DNA of 38,264 nucleotides, from positions 1-38,264 of the forward strand of contig JAFGDG010000139.1 in assembly GCA_016932245.1 (NCBI GenBank), read 5' to 3'. Under the pieces are notes generated by a model. The model ran no database searches. It saw nothing but the letters and a program-made list of their open reading frames with translations, and was not told where the DNA came from. Of the stretch, positions 1 through 8,908 are shown in pieces. The translations under genes and the position numbers were made by a program. The stretch's first letter is position 1, and every line of letters begins with the position of its first letter. The DNA is from Thermoplasmatota archaeon (GTDB lineage: Archaea; Thermoplasmatota; E2; DHVEG-1).

Positions 1-42
1 ATCAGGATATCTTAAAAACAACGAAAGAACAGTATAAAAACA

Positions 43-237
43 ATGCAAAATGCAAAGAAACGAATGTTACACAGTCTGCACGATGACAAGATCTCACCAA
101 GAAAATCTGGTATTATTTTTTACGATTTCTTTAAACCATTTTATAAAAGATTTGATAAGAAGGAAAAAATAAACTATCTTCTTGTGATTATCATTGTTTT
201 TAATATGTTTTTTATCTATTCTTTAGTCAATGTTTAA
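43..237 (+). CDS. small hypothetical protein with one predicted C-terminal TM segment
   Basis: 64-aa ORF with a hydrophobic C-terminal stretch (YLLVIIIVFNMFFIYSLVNV); no recognised family. Confidence 0.3.
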   Translation: MQNAKKRMLHSLHDDKISPRKSGIIFYDFFKPFYKRFDKKEKINYLLVIIIVFNMFFIYSLVNV

Positions 238-512
238 TACATCTAAATGAATAATCAAAAAAAGAAGTATGAACAATCAAAATGATAAAAATGATCTTAG
301 AGAATAAAAACGATGATAAAATGTATTTGTATAGATACAAATGAGGAAAAGACAGCATTACCGAATAAAACTATTTATTTTATTCCCATAATAAGTGCGA
401 CAATGTTCATAAATCTCTCATTGCACAATGACAACAGACGTCCTACGCTACCAGTGTCAATGATATACATCGTAAAAGACTGAAAACGATATACAACAAG
501 AGGTAAAAAAAG

Positions 513-1043
513 ATGAAAAAAGTATCCATAGAGCTGAAAAGAAAAAAAAACACCGATAAAAAAACACCGATAGACAACGACATAACTGAAATATCTCAAC
601 GGATTATGGTTGAGCTGGAAACCGCAAGTTCCAAGGATTTATCAGAAGCCAAATATGCAAGAAAAATATTACAATTATCAGATCTTGATTATACAAAAAA
701 CTTATTTCGCGAGATAGAAAGTGTTCCATCTGGACCTGAACGCGTTATCGAAAAAAGAGCAGTGATACAGGCATTGTTGCTTTCTACATGGTTGCAGAGA
801 CTCTATTTTATTATCAGGGCAGCTCTTATGTCTGTCCTAGGTGCGGTCGTTACATTCTTTTACGTATGGTTCTTTGGTGAAATAGGTGTTGCTTTGGCAG
901 TTGTCATGGGCGTGCTTATTTTTATCATAGGGTTGATTGTAACAAGATTATTTGATACACAAATAATCAAGGCCACAAAATATATCGTCAGGCGTTTGAG
1001 TTACCATAAAAAGATTAGGGAATTTATCATGAATCACTTCTAG
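513..1043 (+). CDS. hypothetical membrane protein (two TM segments)
   Basis: 176-aa ORF; two adjacent hydrophobic segments (LYFIIRAALMSVLGAVVTFFYVWFF / IGVALAVVMGVLIFIIGLIV); RBS-like gaggt upstream. Confidence 0.65.
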   Translation: MKKVSIELKRKKNTDKKTPIDNDITEISQRIMVELETASSKDLSEAKYARKILQLSDLDYTKNLFREIESVPSGPERVIEKRAVIQALLLSTWLQRLYFIIRAALMSVLGAVVTFFYVWFFGEIGVALAVVMGVLIFIIGLIVTRLFDTQIIKATKYIVRRLSYHKKIREFIMNHF

Positions 1044-1123
1044 TTGAAATGTAAATCTGATGTGTGAACGAAAGTAATAACCCTAATGCGATTTGTGACG
1101 GGGCTTTTAACCCATACTAATAG

Positions 1124-1196
1124 AGCCGCCGGAGGGATTTGAACCCCCGACCTGCTGATTACGAATCAGCCGCTCCACCAACTAAGCTACGGCGGC
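1124..1196 (-). tRNA. tRNA-Thr (anticodon CGT)
   Basis: Reverse complement folds as a cloverleaf: acceptor GCCGCCG/CGGCGGC, anticodon stem-loop GCTGA-TTCGTAA-TCAGC, T-arm GGGGGTTCAAATCCCTC, discriminator T; CCA not encoded. Confidence 0.95.
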
Positions 1197-1282
1197 ATCC
1201 AGGGCTAAATATTCTTGGGTAATAAAAACGTGCCTATTATTCTCCACAATATCTTTTTACGTGCCTGTGCTATTTCTTATGC

Positions 1283-1939
1283 ATGATTGCTGGTGTTGAT
1301 GAGGCAGGGAGAGGTCCGGTGATCGGCCCACTCGTGGTTGCAGGACTAACTGTGGAAGATGATAATGCATTGGTCAACATGCACGTTCGTGATTCAAAAA
1401 AATTATCACCAGCGAAACGACGATTTCTCGCAAAAAAAGTAAAGGAAAGTGCCATCTCTTACGAAATTATAGCTATTGCTGCATCAGATATTGACGATAT
1501 GCGTAAGGTCATGACTCTAAATGAAATCGAGGTGCATGCATTTAGTCGTGTCATTAAGAAATTAAAGCCTCACGTCTGTTATGTTGATGCAGCTGATGTC
1601 GATGGGGATCGATTTGGAAGAGACATTCTTTCTCAGTTGTCGTTCAAACCAGAGATGGTTTCGAAACATAAAGCAGACGATTTGTATCCTATTGTCAGTG
1701 CCGCATCTATTCTTGCAAAAACAACACGAGATGCAGAGATTGAAAAGATTGCACAGATATTGGAAAAGAAAATATCATTGCCATTAGGAAGTGGCTATCC
1801 TGCTGATCCCATTACCCAAATCTTTCTCAAAGCGTGGGTAGATCGTTTTGGTACCTTGCCGCCACACGTTAGACATTCATGGAAGACAGCAAAAGTACTG
1901 CTCAAAAATCATAACACGAAAACGCTAGATAAATTCTAA
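1283..1939 (+). CDS. rnhB: ribonuclease HII
   Basis: MIAGVDEAGRGPVIGPLVVAG motif, DSKKLSP and K-x-DDLYPIVSAASILAKTTRD; archaeal-length RNase HII. Confidence 0.93.
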   Translation: MIAGVDEAGRGPVIGPLVVAGLTVEDDNALVNMHVRDSKKLSPAKRRFLAKKVKESAISYEIIAIAASDIDDMRKVMTLNEIEVHAFSRVIKKLKPHVCYVDAADVDGDRFGRDILSQLSFKPEMVSKHKADDLYPIVSAASILAKTTRDAEIEKIAQILEKKISLPLGSGYPADPITQIFLKAWVDRFGTLPPHVRHSWKTAKVLLKNHNTKTLDKF

Positions 1940-1941
1940 AA

Positions 1942-1967
1942 TGGCAGAAATGCCAGCAGTGCTGGCA
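1942..1967 (+). other. two mutually exclusive short hairpins
   Basis: TGGCA-GAAA-TGCCA (1942-1955) and TGCCAGC-AGT-GCTGGCA (1951-1967) share the TGCCA arm. Confidence 0.4.
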
Positions 1968-2215
1968 TGTCCCCCGCATCTTACGTCTTTCTAGGAGAGA
2001 CAAAGCACTCTTGGTTTATATAGATGCAGACAGGGTAAGCGAAAGTATTTTTTGACTTTGTCTCAAAAGTATTTGATTTCCTCATTTTCGATAACAATTT
2101 TTGGATAAAGAAAAATAATCGAATTACTATTTTTTGAAAAAATGATGCGAAATTGACCAATATTTTGAGTTTTAAGACAAGGCCGTATTATCTTACCGTC
2201 GCAACAAAAATATTA

Positions 2216-2317
2216 TAAAAAGAGGATGGGGTCGGATCAAAAAGCAGGTTTGGTGATTGACCCAAGAAGGTTGGCATCTTGGACAGTCGATCCAGACCCC
2301 TTCGTGTTTGGGATGGG
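2216..2317 (-). ncRNA. candidate structured small RNA of unknown family
   Basis: Stem GGGGTC(t)GGATC/GATCCGACCCC (2289-2300 with 2228-2238) encloses CCAAGA/TCTTGG (2262-2267/2277-2282). TATA-like TTTAAATA (2340-2347) lies upstream and a U-run (2217-2221) downstream on the minus strand. Confidence 0.4.
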
Positions 2318-2418
2318 AATGCCAGGACGGTTATAATTCTATTTAAAACTATCTTGACAAAATAACATTTTGACAAAATACCACTCGGAGAAAAAACAAA
2401 TACATGCGTAGTATTTTA

Positions 2419-2805
2419 TTATTTTTTACCATCGAGGTAGCGGTTACATTCGTCGACACTCGCAAGCAGTTGTTCAGTATCAAGTGGTTTTGCTAAATAA
2501 TCGCGAATGTATGACTCAAGGCCAGCCATTTTCTCATGATCTTTGGTTCCTTTTCCGGTGATAATCTCAATGGCCACTCCTTTCATCAGACCGCGTTGTA
2601 CAATCGTCTTTATCGTGTCCCATCCATCCATATCAGGCATCATGATGTCCATCAGAATGACCCCTTTGAATCCTTTCTCCAATTCGTTGAGACACTCAAA
2701 TCCATTTTTAACAGTGATAACATCAAAATTTTTTCGCTCAAAGATGGTTCGCAGTGCAAACAAAACATCAGGTTCGTCGTCAACAATCATAATTCTCTTA
2801 TTCAT
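2419..2805 (-). CDS. single-domain response regulator (CheY-like receiver)
   Basis: MIVDDEPDVLFALRTIF, LMDIMMPDMDGWDTI, IITGKGTKDHEKMAGLESYIRDYLAKPLD; internal ATG at 2805 preferred over the longer ORF start. Confidence 0.9.
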   Translation of the reverse strand: MNKRIMIVDDEPDVLFALRTIFERKNFDVITVKNGFECLNELEKGFKGVILMDIMMPDMDGWDTIKTIVQRGLMKGVAIEIITGKGTKDHEKMAGLESYIRDYLAKPLDTEQLLASVDECNRYLDGKK

Positions 2806-2964
2806 ATTGTGCCACTCCACCTCAAATATTGATACAACATAACATGTCAAATTTTGTCACTAACTATATTTAAAACTATGCTGGAAAAATGTCAATATGG
2901 TAAAATTGTAAGTGGAGAGAATAAAAAAAGTGATGAAGGCTGAGAGCAACTATCCGCCCAGCAA

Positions 2965-4053
2965 CTACGCATGTTTCTCTTGGAATACTTTCAAAAATTC
3001 AGCAAGTTTCTGTACGCCTTCAAGTGACATAGCATTGTAAAGTGATGCTCGCATGCCACCAACAGATCGATGGCCTTTCAGTCCAACCATGTCATGTTTA
3101 AGAGCTTCGACAACACACGCTTCCTCAAGTTCTGGCGTTGGTAAAGTAAACGTTACATTCATCAGCGATCGGGATTCCTTTTCTGCATGTCCTTTGTAAA
3201 ATCCACCAGATTTGTCTAAGACATCATAGAGTACCGTTGCCTTCTTTCGGTTAAGCTTCTCAATAGCAGGAACGCCACCGATACTCTTCAGATATTCGAG
3301 GCTTAACTTACAGATATAGACTGCCCAACAAGGTCCAGTATTAAAGAGCGAGTCTTTTTCTGCATGGGTTTTCCATTTTTGCATGGTCGGCGTAAGTTCA
3401 GGTACTCTATCTAACAGGTCCTTTCGAACAATGACAAGCGTAACACCCGCAGGACCGAGATTCTTTTGCGCACCAGCATACATGACACCAAAGAGTTTGG
3501 GATCAATCACTTTGTCAAAGATATGGGATGACATATCACATGCAAGAGGAATATCGTTGGGAATCTTAGGCCATTGATGAAATTCCGTCCCATAAATAGT
3601 ATTGTTACCGGTAATGTGAGCAAATGCTGCTTTGTCACCGAAGCAAATATCTTTAGGGATATAGGAAAAGTTTTTGTCCTCTGAGCTGGCAACAACATTG
3701 ACGTCCCCATAGAATTTTGCTTCTTTGATTGCTTTTTTCGACCAAACACCAGTGTTTACATACTCCATAGGTTTCCCCTTGAGCTGTAGATTAAGTGGAA
3801 CCATGTAAAATTGTGATGATGCACCTCCTTGCAACCACAGGACAACATACTCATCAGACAAACCCATTAATTCCCTCACCAGTTGCGATGCTTCTTTATG
3901 CATTGCATCATATGGTTTAGAGCGATGGGACAACTCCATTAAAGACATGCCTGTCTCTTGAAAATCAAGTAGTTCTTCTTGTGCCTTTTTTAATACAGGA
4001 AGAGGTAAGGTTGCAGGACCTGCATAGAAATTGTATACGCGTTTTGTCATCAT
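2965..4053 (-). CDS. serC: phosphoserine aminotransferase
   Basis: YNFYAGPATLPLPVLKKAQEELLDF...GMSLMELSHRS, AGAQKNLGPAGVTLVIVRKDLL (PLP lysine), KGHRSVGGMRASLYNAM. Confidence 0.93.
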   Translation of the reverse strand: MMTKRVYNFYAGPATLPLPVLKKAQEELLDFQETGMSLMELSHRSKPYDAMHKEASQLVRELMGLSDEYVVLWLQGGASSQFYMVPLNLQLKGKPMEYVNTGVWSKKAIKEAKFYGDVNVVASSEDKNFSYIPKDICFGDKAAFAHITGNNTIYGTEFHQWPKIPNDIPLACDMSSHIFDKVIDPKLFGVMYAGAQKNLGPAGVTLVIVRKDLLDRVPELTPTMQKWKTHAEKDSLFNTGPCWAVYICKLSLEYLKSIGGVPAIEKLNRKKATVLYDVLDKSGGFYKGHAEKESRSLMNVTFTLPTPELEEACVVEALKHDMVGLKGHRSVGGMRASLYNAMSLEGVQKLAEFLKVFQEKHA

Positions 4054-4183
4054 ATCACCTTATTTCTTGGAGCTGAGTATGAACAAACCAGATTTAAAAC
4101 ATTCGGAGCGAATCTTTTGATAACAGTTGTACAACAAGTCCTTTATAAGGAGAATAACAAAAAGGGTAGTGTGAGGATATAAT

Positions 4184-4534
4184 ATGAAACGATTGCTCGT
4201 ACAAGCATTGAAAAATAAATTTGATATGGCAAAAGAAGACGCCACTGCCCTGGCAAAGATAGTTGAAGGGATTTTTGATGGCAAAGAAGAAATCGAAGAT
4301 ATGACTATCGATAAATATGCCCGGGCGTTGTTCTATGAACTTCAACGAGAGCGGCTGTTAAAACTTCGGAGAGAAGAATTCAAGGAACAGGGAAAATTTA
4401 TACGAAAATATTATTGGTCATTTAATAACGACATCATCAGAGAGATTGCCTATAAAAAATTCAAAGAGGAAAAATACAAGATTTACAAGAAAATACCAGA
4501 AAGCGCATGGCTCACTCACTCATATTGTAACTAA
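4184..4534 (+). CDS. conserved-looking hypothetical protein
   Basis: 116-aa charged alpha-helical ORF; convergent with the next gene, with stop codons overlapping in CTAA. Confidence 0.6.
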   Translation: MKRLLVQALKNKFDMAKEDATALAKIVEGIFDGKEEIEDMTIDKYARALFYELQRERLLKLRREEFKEQGKFIRKYYWSFNNDIIREIAYKKFKEEKYKIYKKIPESAWLTHSYCN

Positions 4535-4827
4535 TTATTCATAACGGGCGGGTTGAGTAACTGTTCGTACTGGTAGCACTCTTTGACGCTCTGTTCTTTT
4601 TCCTTTCCTTCTTTCAGTCGCAGTCTAATGCCGGTGAGTAATGCATGAACAGCATAAAGGCAGAGGGAAAGCATTGCAATACAAATCAAAACAAGAAGTA
4701 TATACGATGGTCTATTGAGTATCCCACCACCTTCAAAAAGTACTGCACTTAGAAGCATACTGGAAAATATCACGTACATTACAAGCGAAAAAAGAAAGAG
4801 TGTGGCAAGTGACTTTCGGCGCGTCAT
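4531..4827 (-). CDS. hypothetical membrane protein (two TM segments)
   Basis: 98-aa ORF with two hydrophobic segments; last gene of a likely minus-strand operon after Taw3. Confidence 0.55.
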   Translation of the reverse strand: MTRRKSLATLFLFSLVMYVIFSSMLLSAVLFEGGGILNRPSYILLVLICIAMLSLCLYAVHALLTGIRLRLKEGKEKEQSVKECYQYEQLLNPPVMNN

Positions 4828-4834
4828 ATCTACC

Positions 4835-5437
4835 TTATTGTGTGGTTGTTTTGTAAGTACTTAAACGTTTGTGTAGTTCCTGTTCTAATCGATTAAGCTT
4901 TTGTTGTGATCGCTCCATCACTTCATTGGCAATAGTAACCAACAAGTCCAGGTACTCTCCGCGACAAAGTAAGGTACCGTTGTTGCCAATGGGGGCATCA
5001 AGTCGTTCGGTGCTACAAATCTCAACCATAAATTTTTTTCCGGCCGACTTGAGCGTGGAATGTTTAAATCCGCAACTATTCGCAAGGTTTACCAAATGAT
5101 TTGCTGATGCAGTGGTTGTGGCACCAACATGTACAATAGGAGATTGGGCAAGTATCCAGATAAGACCGCTTGTCGCTTTCTTTACTGCCACGGTAACATC
5201 CTCAACAGTGATTTGATGATGCCATTTTCCTAAAAAATGTGCGTGCTGTTTGTCGCCAATGCAAGGAAGTTCCAAGACTACAATTCTACCTGCGCAACTG
5301 CTTGAGGTGTAGTATTCGTCAAATGCATTTAAATCATCAAGAAGAGAGAGTATTTGTGCATCGACATCCTTATCGTTACACGCTTTATCTAATGCTGCTA
5401 AAGCTTTTTCTTTTGCATCTAAAAAGTTTCTGTTCAT
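4835..5437 (-). CDS. taw3: tRNA wybutosine-synthesis methyltransferase TYW3/Taw3 family
   Basis: FDEYYTSSSCAGRIVVLE motif, GLIWILAQSPIVHVGATTTASANHLVNLANSCGFKHSTLKS; ATGA overlap with the upstream gene. Confidence 0.88.
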   Translation of the reverse strand: MNRNFLDAKEKALAALDKACNDKDVDAQILSLLDDLNAFDEYYTSSSCAGRIVVLELPCIGDKQHAHFLGKWHHQITVEDVTVAVKKATSGLIWILAQSPIVHVGATTTASANHLVNLANSCGFKHSTLKSAGKKFMVEICSTERLDAPIGNNGTLLCRGEYLDLLVTIANEVMERSQQKLNRLEQELHKRLSTYKTTTQ

Positions 5438-6534
5438 CTAACTTCCTTAGTAATAATGATATTTCGCTTTTCAAGTTCCTGAAAAAACGGTTGATGGGGA
5501 ATAATTTCTTCAGAACAAAAGACACCCCGATCATTGATGACGCCGCGTTCGATCATCTGAGCGGCAATTGATACTGGATAGGCAGTAGTCCGCATCATGG
5601 AGGTAAGATGGTTTTTTTCATCGCAGTAATCAATCAGAGTGTGTTCAAGATCAATGAGTTTGCCGTTGGTGTGGCCTCCGCCAAAAATTTTCATCAAGAC
5701 GACGTCTTTGCCATTAGAAGGGAGAGTTTGCATTAAATAATCAATTAATTTCTTACGAGGTTCCATCGTTAATAACGGTTTGAATGCCTCACAATGACCA
5801 GGATACCTGATAGTCTTATAATCGAGGTATCCTACGCGCCCTTTGTACGTATAGGGAAGAGTGGAACATCCTCCTGAAGTAATAAAGGCCTCCAATTCTC
5901 CAAAAGGTTTTGGAAATATTATTTTTTCAATATCAGTCATCGACTTTTTGGTAATGATGTTACCATGGTCCAGAACAATAGCATCTTCCACATATTCGTT
6001 TATCAACCCATTAGGAGAAAATACCAGTTGATAATTAAGAGGAGGTTGCGGGTTTAACGGCAATCCTCCCACTCGTATTTTTATAAACTCTGTCGTATCT
6101 AAAGAAGTAACAATATCCTGAGTTACAACAGATACAAGACCCGGTGCAAGTCCACAATCAGGAATGATGGTTACGTCGTGGTTCTTTGCCTTTTGATGAA
6201 TATTTTTTTGTTGTTGAACTACAACAGTATTGCCACCAAGATCAAGAAAGTGAGTCTGTGTCTCTACGGCAATGTTTGTTAACAGATTGTTAAACATATA
6301 GGGAACTGCAGATATTGCTACATCGTATTCTTTAAAATATGTTTTTACCTTCTCTCGGTTATTGATGTCTAAGATATCAAACTCAATAGATAGATTTTTT
6401 AAGAATTGTTCGGCGGAGGCGAGTGTTGTGTTGTCATTGTCAGTAAGAGCGATAGTGTCAAACTGAGAATGTTTGGCAAGGTCGTATGCAATAGCTCGGC
6501 CCATCATTCCTGCACCGAGAACAAGAGCATTCAT
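5434..6534 (-). CDS. saccharopine dehydrogenase family protein (LYS9/lysine-6-dehydrogenase-like)
   Basis: MNALVLGAGMMGRAIAYDLAKHS Rossmann motif; AVPYMFN, FLDLGGN, PDCGLAPGLVS; internal ATG at 6534 preferred. Confidence 0.82.
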   Translation of the reverse strand: MNALVLGAGMMGRAIAYDLAKHSQFDTIALTDNDNTTLASAEQFLKNLSIEFDILDINNREKVKTYFKEYDVAISAVPYMFNNLLTNIAVETQTHFLDLGGNTVVVQQQKNIHQKAKNHDVTIIPDCGLAPGLVSVVTQDIVTSLDTTEFIKIRVGGLPLNPQPPLNYQLVFSPNGLINEYVEDAIVLDHGNIITKKSMTDIEKIIFPKPFGELEAFITSGGCSTLPYTYKGRVGYLDYKTIRYPGHCEAFKPLLTMEPRKKLIDYLMQTLPSNGKDVVLMKIFGGGHTNGKLIDLEHTLIDYCDEKNHLTSMMRTTAYPVSIAAQMIERGVINDRGVFCSEEIIPHQPFFQELEKRNIIITKEVR

Positions 6535-6654
6535 AAATAGTGCCTCCGATAGTATCAGGGAATCAGTGTTGTTCTTAAAAAGGATTGGTCCACAATTTTT
6601 CATAAGAATTATATCTGACTATGTTATTTCGGGAGCACTGAGGGAGGTCAAAAG

Positions 6655-7947
6655 ATGAAGGCAGAATTGTGGGATTCAACGAATGAATCGATGTCTATTG
6701 CCAAATTAAAAGAAGTGCAACTTACTCGTCTAAAAGACTTGGTTCATCGCGTCTATAGCACAAATAAATACTACAAAAAAACCTTTGACGCTGCTGGTCT
6801 TAAACCACGTGATATCAAGCACCTAAAAGATATCGAAAAACTACCGTTCTTAACCAAAAACGATCTACGTGAATACTACCCTTTTGGCCTAGTATGTACA
6901 GAAATGGATGATATCGTTGAGGTACATGCCTCTTCAGGAACTACGGGAAAATCAGTCGTCGGTCCCTACACCCCCAACGATGTTGAGTTGTGGGGGGAAG
7001 TCATGGCCCGATCACTTTGGGCAAATGGCTTGAGAAAACACGACAGAATGCAAAATTCATATGGCTACGGCCTGTTTACTGGGGCACACGGATTTGAAAA
7101 AGGGGCACAAAAAATTGGTGCAATGGTGATTACCATCAGTTCGGGAAACACCAAGCGTCAGATTGATGTCATGAAAGATTTTGGCAGTACTGCTCTTGCT
7201 GCAACGCCCTCGTACTCACTGTATATTGCTGAAGTCGCTGAGGAGCATGGACTTGATCCTCTGAATGATTTTAATCTCCGACTGGGGCTGTTTGGGGCAG
7301 AAGCATGGAGTGAAGAAATGAGAATTAACATTGAGAAGCGATGGGGGATTATTGCTCATGAGCATTACGGGTTAACCGAGATTATTGGCCCGGGAGTAGT
7401 TTCAGAATGCGAACACAAAAAGCTGCATGTGAATGCTGATCATTTTCTGCCGGAAATCATTGATCCAAAAACCGGTGAAACACTTGGACCAGGCGAAGAG
7501 GGAGAATTAGTATTTACTACCTTGACTAAAGAGGCATTTCCTGCTATTCGTTTTCGCACAAAAGATCTTGCCTCGCTCAGTAATGAAAAATGTTCGTGCG
7601 GTCGGACCTTACCCATCCAATCGAGGATTAAAGGTCGCAGTGACGATATGATGAAAGTAAAAGGGGTGATTGTCTTTCCTTCACAAATCGAAGCGGCGCT
7701 CATGCAAGTTGCCGGAGTCAGCGATAACTATCAGATTATCAAAACCAAAAAGGGTGATATCACCTCATTATCTGTTGAGTTTGAACCTACTGAAGAACGG
7801 TATAAACAGGGGCATCTTGACAATTTGGAAAAACAAGCTGAAGGGGAGATATATAGTATTCTCAATCTCCATGTACCAGTAAGGGCAATAGAGCCAAAAA
7901 GTATTCCTCGAAGCACTGGAAAAGCAAAGCGAGTTATTGAACGATAA
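6655..7947 (+). CDS. paaK: phenylacetate-CoA ligase (PaaK/F390-synthetase-like adenylate-forming ligase)
   Basis: ASSGTTGKSVVGPYT, HEHYGLTEIIGPGVVSEC, FRTKDLASL...CSCGRTLPIQSRIKGRSDDMMKVKGVIVFPSQIE, PRSTGKAKRVIER. Confidence 0.88.
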   Translation: MKAELWDSTNESMSIAKLKEVQLTRLKDLVHRVYSTNKYYKKTFDAAGLKPRDIKHLKDIEKLPFLTKNDLREYYPFGLVCTEMDDIVEVHASSGTTGKSVVGPYTPNDVELWGEVMARSLWANGLRKHDRMQNSYGYGLFTGAHGFEKGAQKIGAMVITISSGNTKRQIDVMKDFGSTALAATPSYSLYIAEVAEEHGLDPLNDFNLRLGLFGAEAWSEEMRINIEKRWGIIAHEHYGLTEIIGPGVVSECEHKKLHVNADHFLPEIIDPKTGETLGPGEEGELVFTTLTKEAFPAIRFRTKDLASLSNEKCSCGRTLPIQSRIKGRSDDMMKVKGVIVFPSQIEAALMQVAGVSDNYQIIKTKKGDITSLSVEFEPTEERYKQGHLDNLEKQAEGEIYSILNLHVPVRAIEPKSIPRSTGKAKRVIER

Positions 7948-8046
7948 TAACGCCTGTGCAGACTAAAATTGATTTCACGAGGATACTATTAAAAATATGG
8001 TAAAATGTATTAAGCGTAATTTTATCACATCTACGGAGGCAATACG

Positions 8047-8727
8047 TTGAAGAAAGGAGATGTTATCTGGACTGTAGTTTTAATTGGGATTATAGCATTC
8101 TTATTATACCCGATTACCCACAAATTGTTTGTTACTTTTACAAATAATTATGCATATATAGCTGGATTTCTAAAGTTTGCCATATTAGCAACGATGGGGG
8201 ACCTTTTAGCATATAGAATAGTGACAAGTGAGTGGAAAATACGAAATGGATTTTTATTCAGAATGTTTATTTGGGGCTTCTTAGGAGCAGTAATTGTTTT
8301 AATCTTCGATATTTTTGGAGCAGGTGTAGCAGCTGCAATGGAGACGGGATCATTGCCTGGGGTGGGATATACTATAGCATTTGCGTTTTTTACCAGCACC
8401 ATAATGAATTTAGTTTTTGCACCAACTATGATGGGGTTCCACAGAATTACTGATACTTACGCTGATTTAAAATTTGTTGAAGGGCGAAAGAATTTAAAAT
8501 TAGATCAAGTCTTAAATGAAATAGACTGGAATAATTTTATTTCTTTTATTGTAATGAAAACAATTCCAGCATTTTGGATACCTGCCCATACAATAACTTT
8601 CTTATTGCCGTCGGAATATCGGGTGCTAATGGCTGCATTTTTATCAATTGCATTAGGTGCAATATTATCTTTTGCTAAAGCTAGAAACATTCAACAAAAA
8701 AATAGAGAAGCAAAACCTGCGCAGTAA
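8047..8727 (+). CDS. multi-TM membrane protein with Mpv17/PMP22-like C-terminal pattern
   Basis: 226-aa ORF with TTG start behind ggagg RBS; several TM segments; WNNFISFIVMKTIPAFWIPAHTITFLLPSEYRVLMAAFLSIALGAILS resembles the Mpv17 C-terminus. Confidence 0.6.
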   Translation: MKKGDVIWTVVLIGIIAFLLYPITHKLFVTFTNNYAYIAGFLKFAILATMGDLLAYRIVTSEWKIRNGFLFRMFIWGFLGAVIVLIFDIFGAGVAAAMETGSLPGVGYTIAFAFFTSTIMNLVFAPTMMGFHRITDTYADLKFVEGRKNLKLDQVLNEIDWNNFISFIVMKTIPAFWIPAHTITFLLPSEYRVLMAAFLSIALGAILSFAKARNIQQKNREAKPAQ

Positions 8728-8791
8728 CATGAATAACAGTTGATGTGTTCCTTTATTTGTGATACTCATCGCAGGCCGTCTATCTAAGTAA

Positions 8792-8908
8792 TCACTTCTT
8801 TTTGTGCTTTAACTTGAACATATCTCTAAGAAGAAAATAGGTAAGTGCTAGTGTTGCAAGAATCAGCACAACAGCATCAATGATTAACAACATGGCAACG
8901 GCGTCCAT
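8792..8908 (-). CDS. 38-aa single-TM small protein translationally coupled to the SSS symporter
   Basis: MDAVAMLLIIDAVVLILATLALTYFLLRDMFKLKHKKK; start overlaps symporter stop (TAATG) with GGAGG about 9 nt upstream; longer ORF start at 9019 lies inside the symporter gene. Confidence 0.6.
   Translation of the reverse strand: MDAVAMLLIIDAVVLILATLALTYFLLRDMFKLKHKKK

Noticed and set aside
2188-2376. Possible 5S rRNA on the minus strand (CCCATCCCAAACACGAA resembles the 5S CCCATCCCGAACACGGAA segment)
   Set aside because: Only ~17 nt match; the helix I, IV and V consensus of archaeal 5S is absent and the pairing pattern differs, so I treat it as an unassigned structured RNA. The 62-aa ORF here has no protein-like features.
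7996-8030. GGTAAAAT...AATTTTATC inverted repeat upstream of the TTG-start membrane protein gene
   Set aside because: Only about 6 bp of pairing in AT-rich sequence; indistinguishable from chance.
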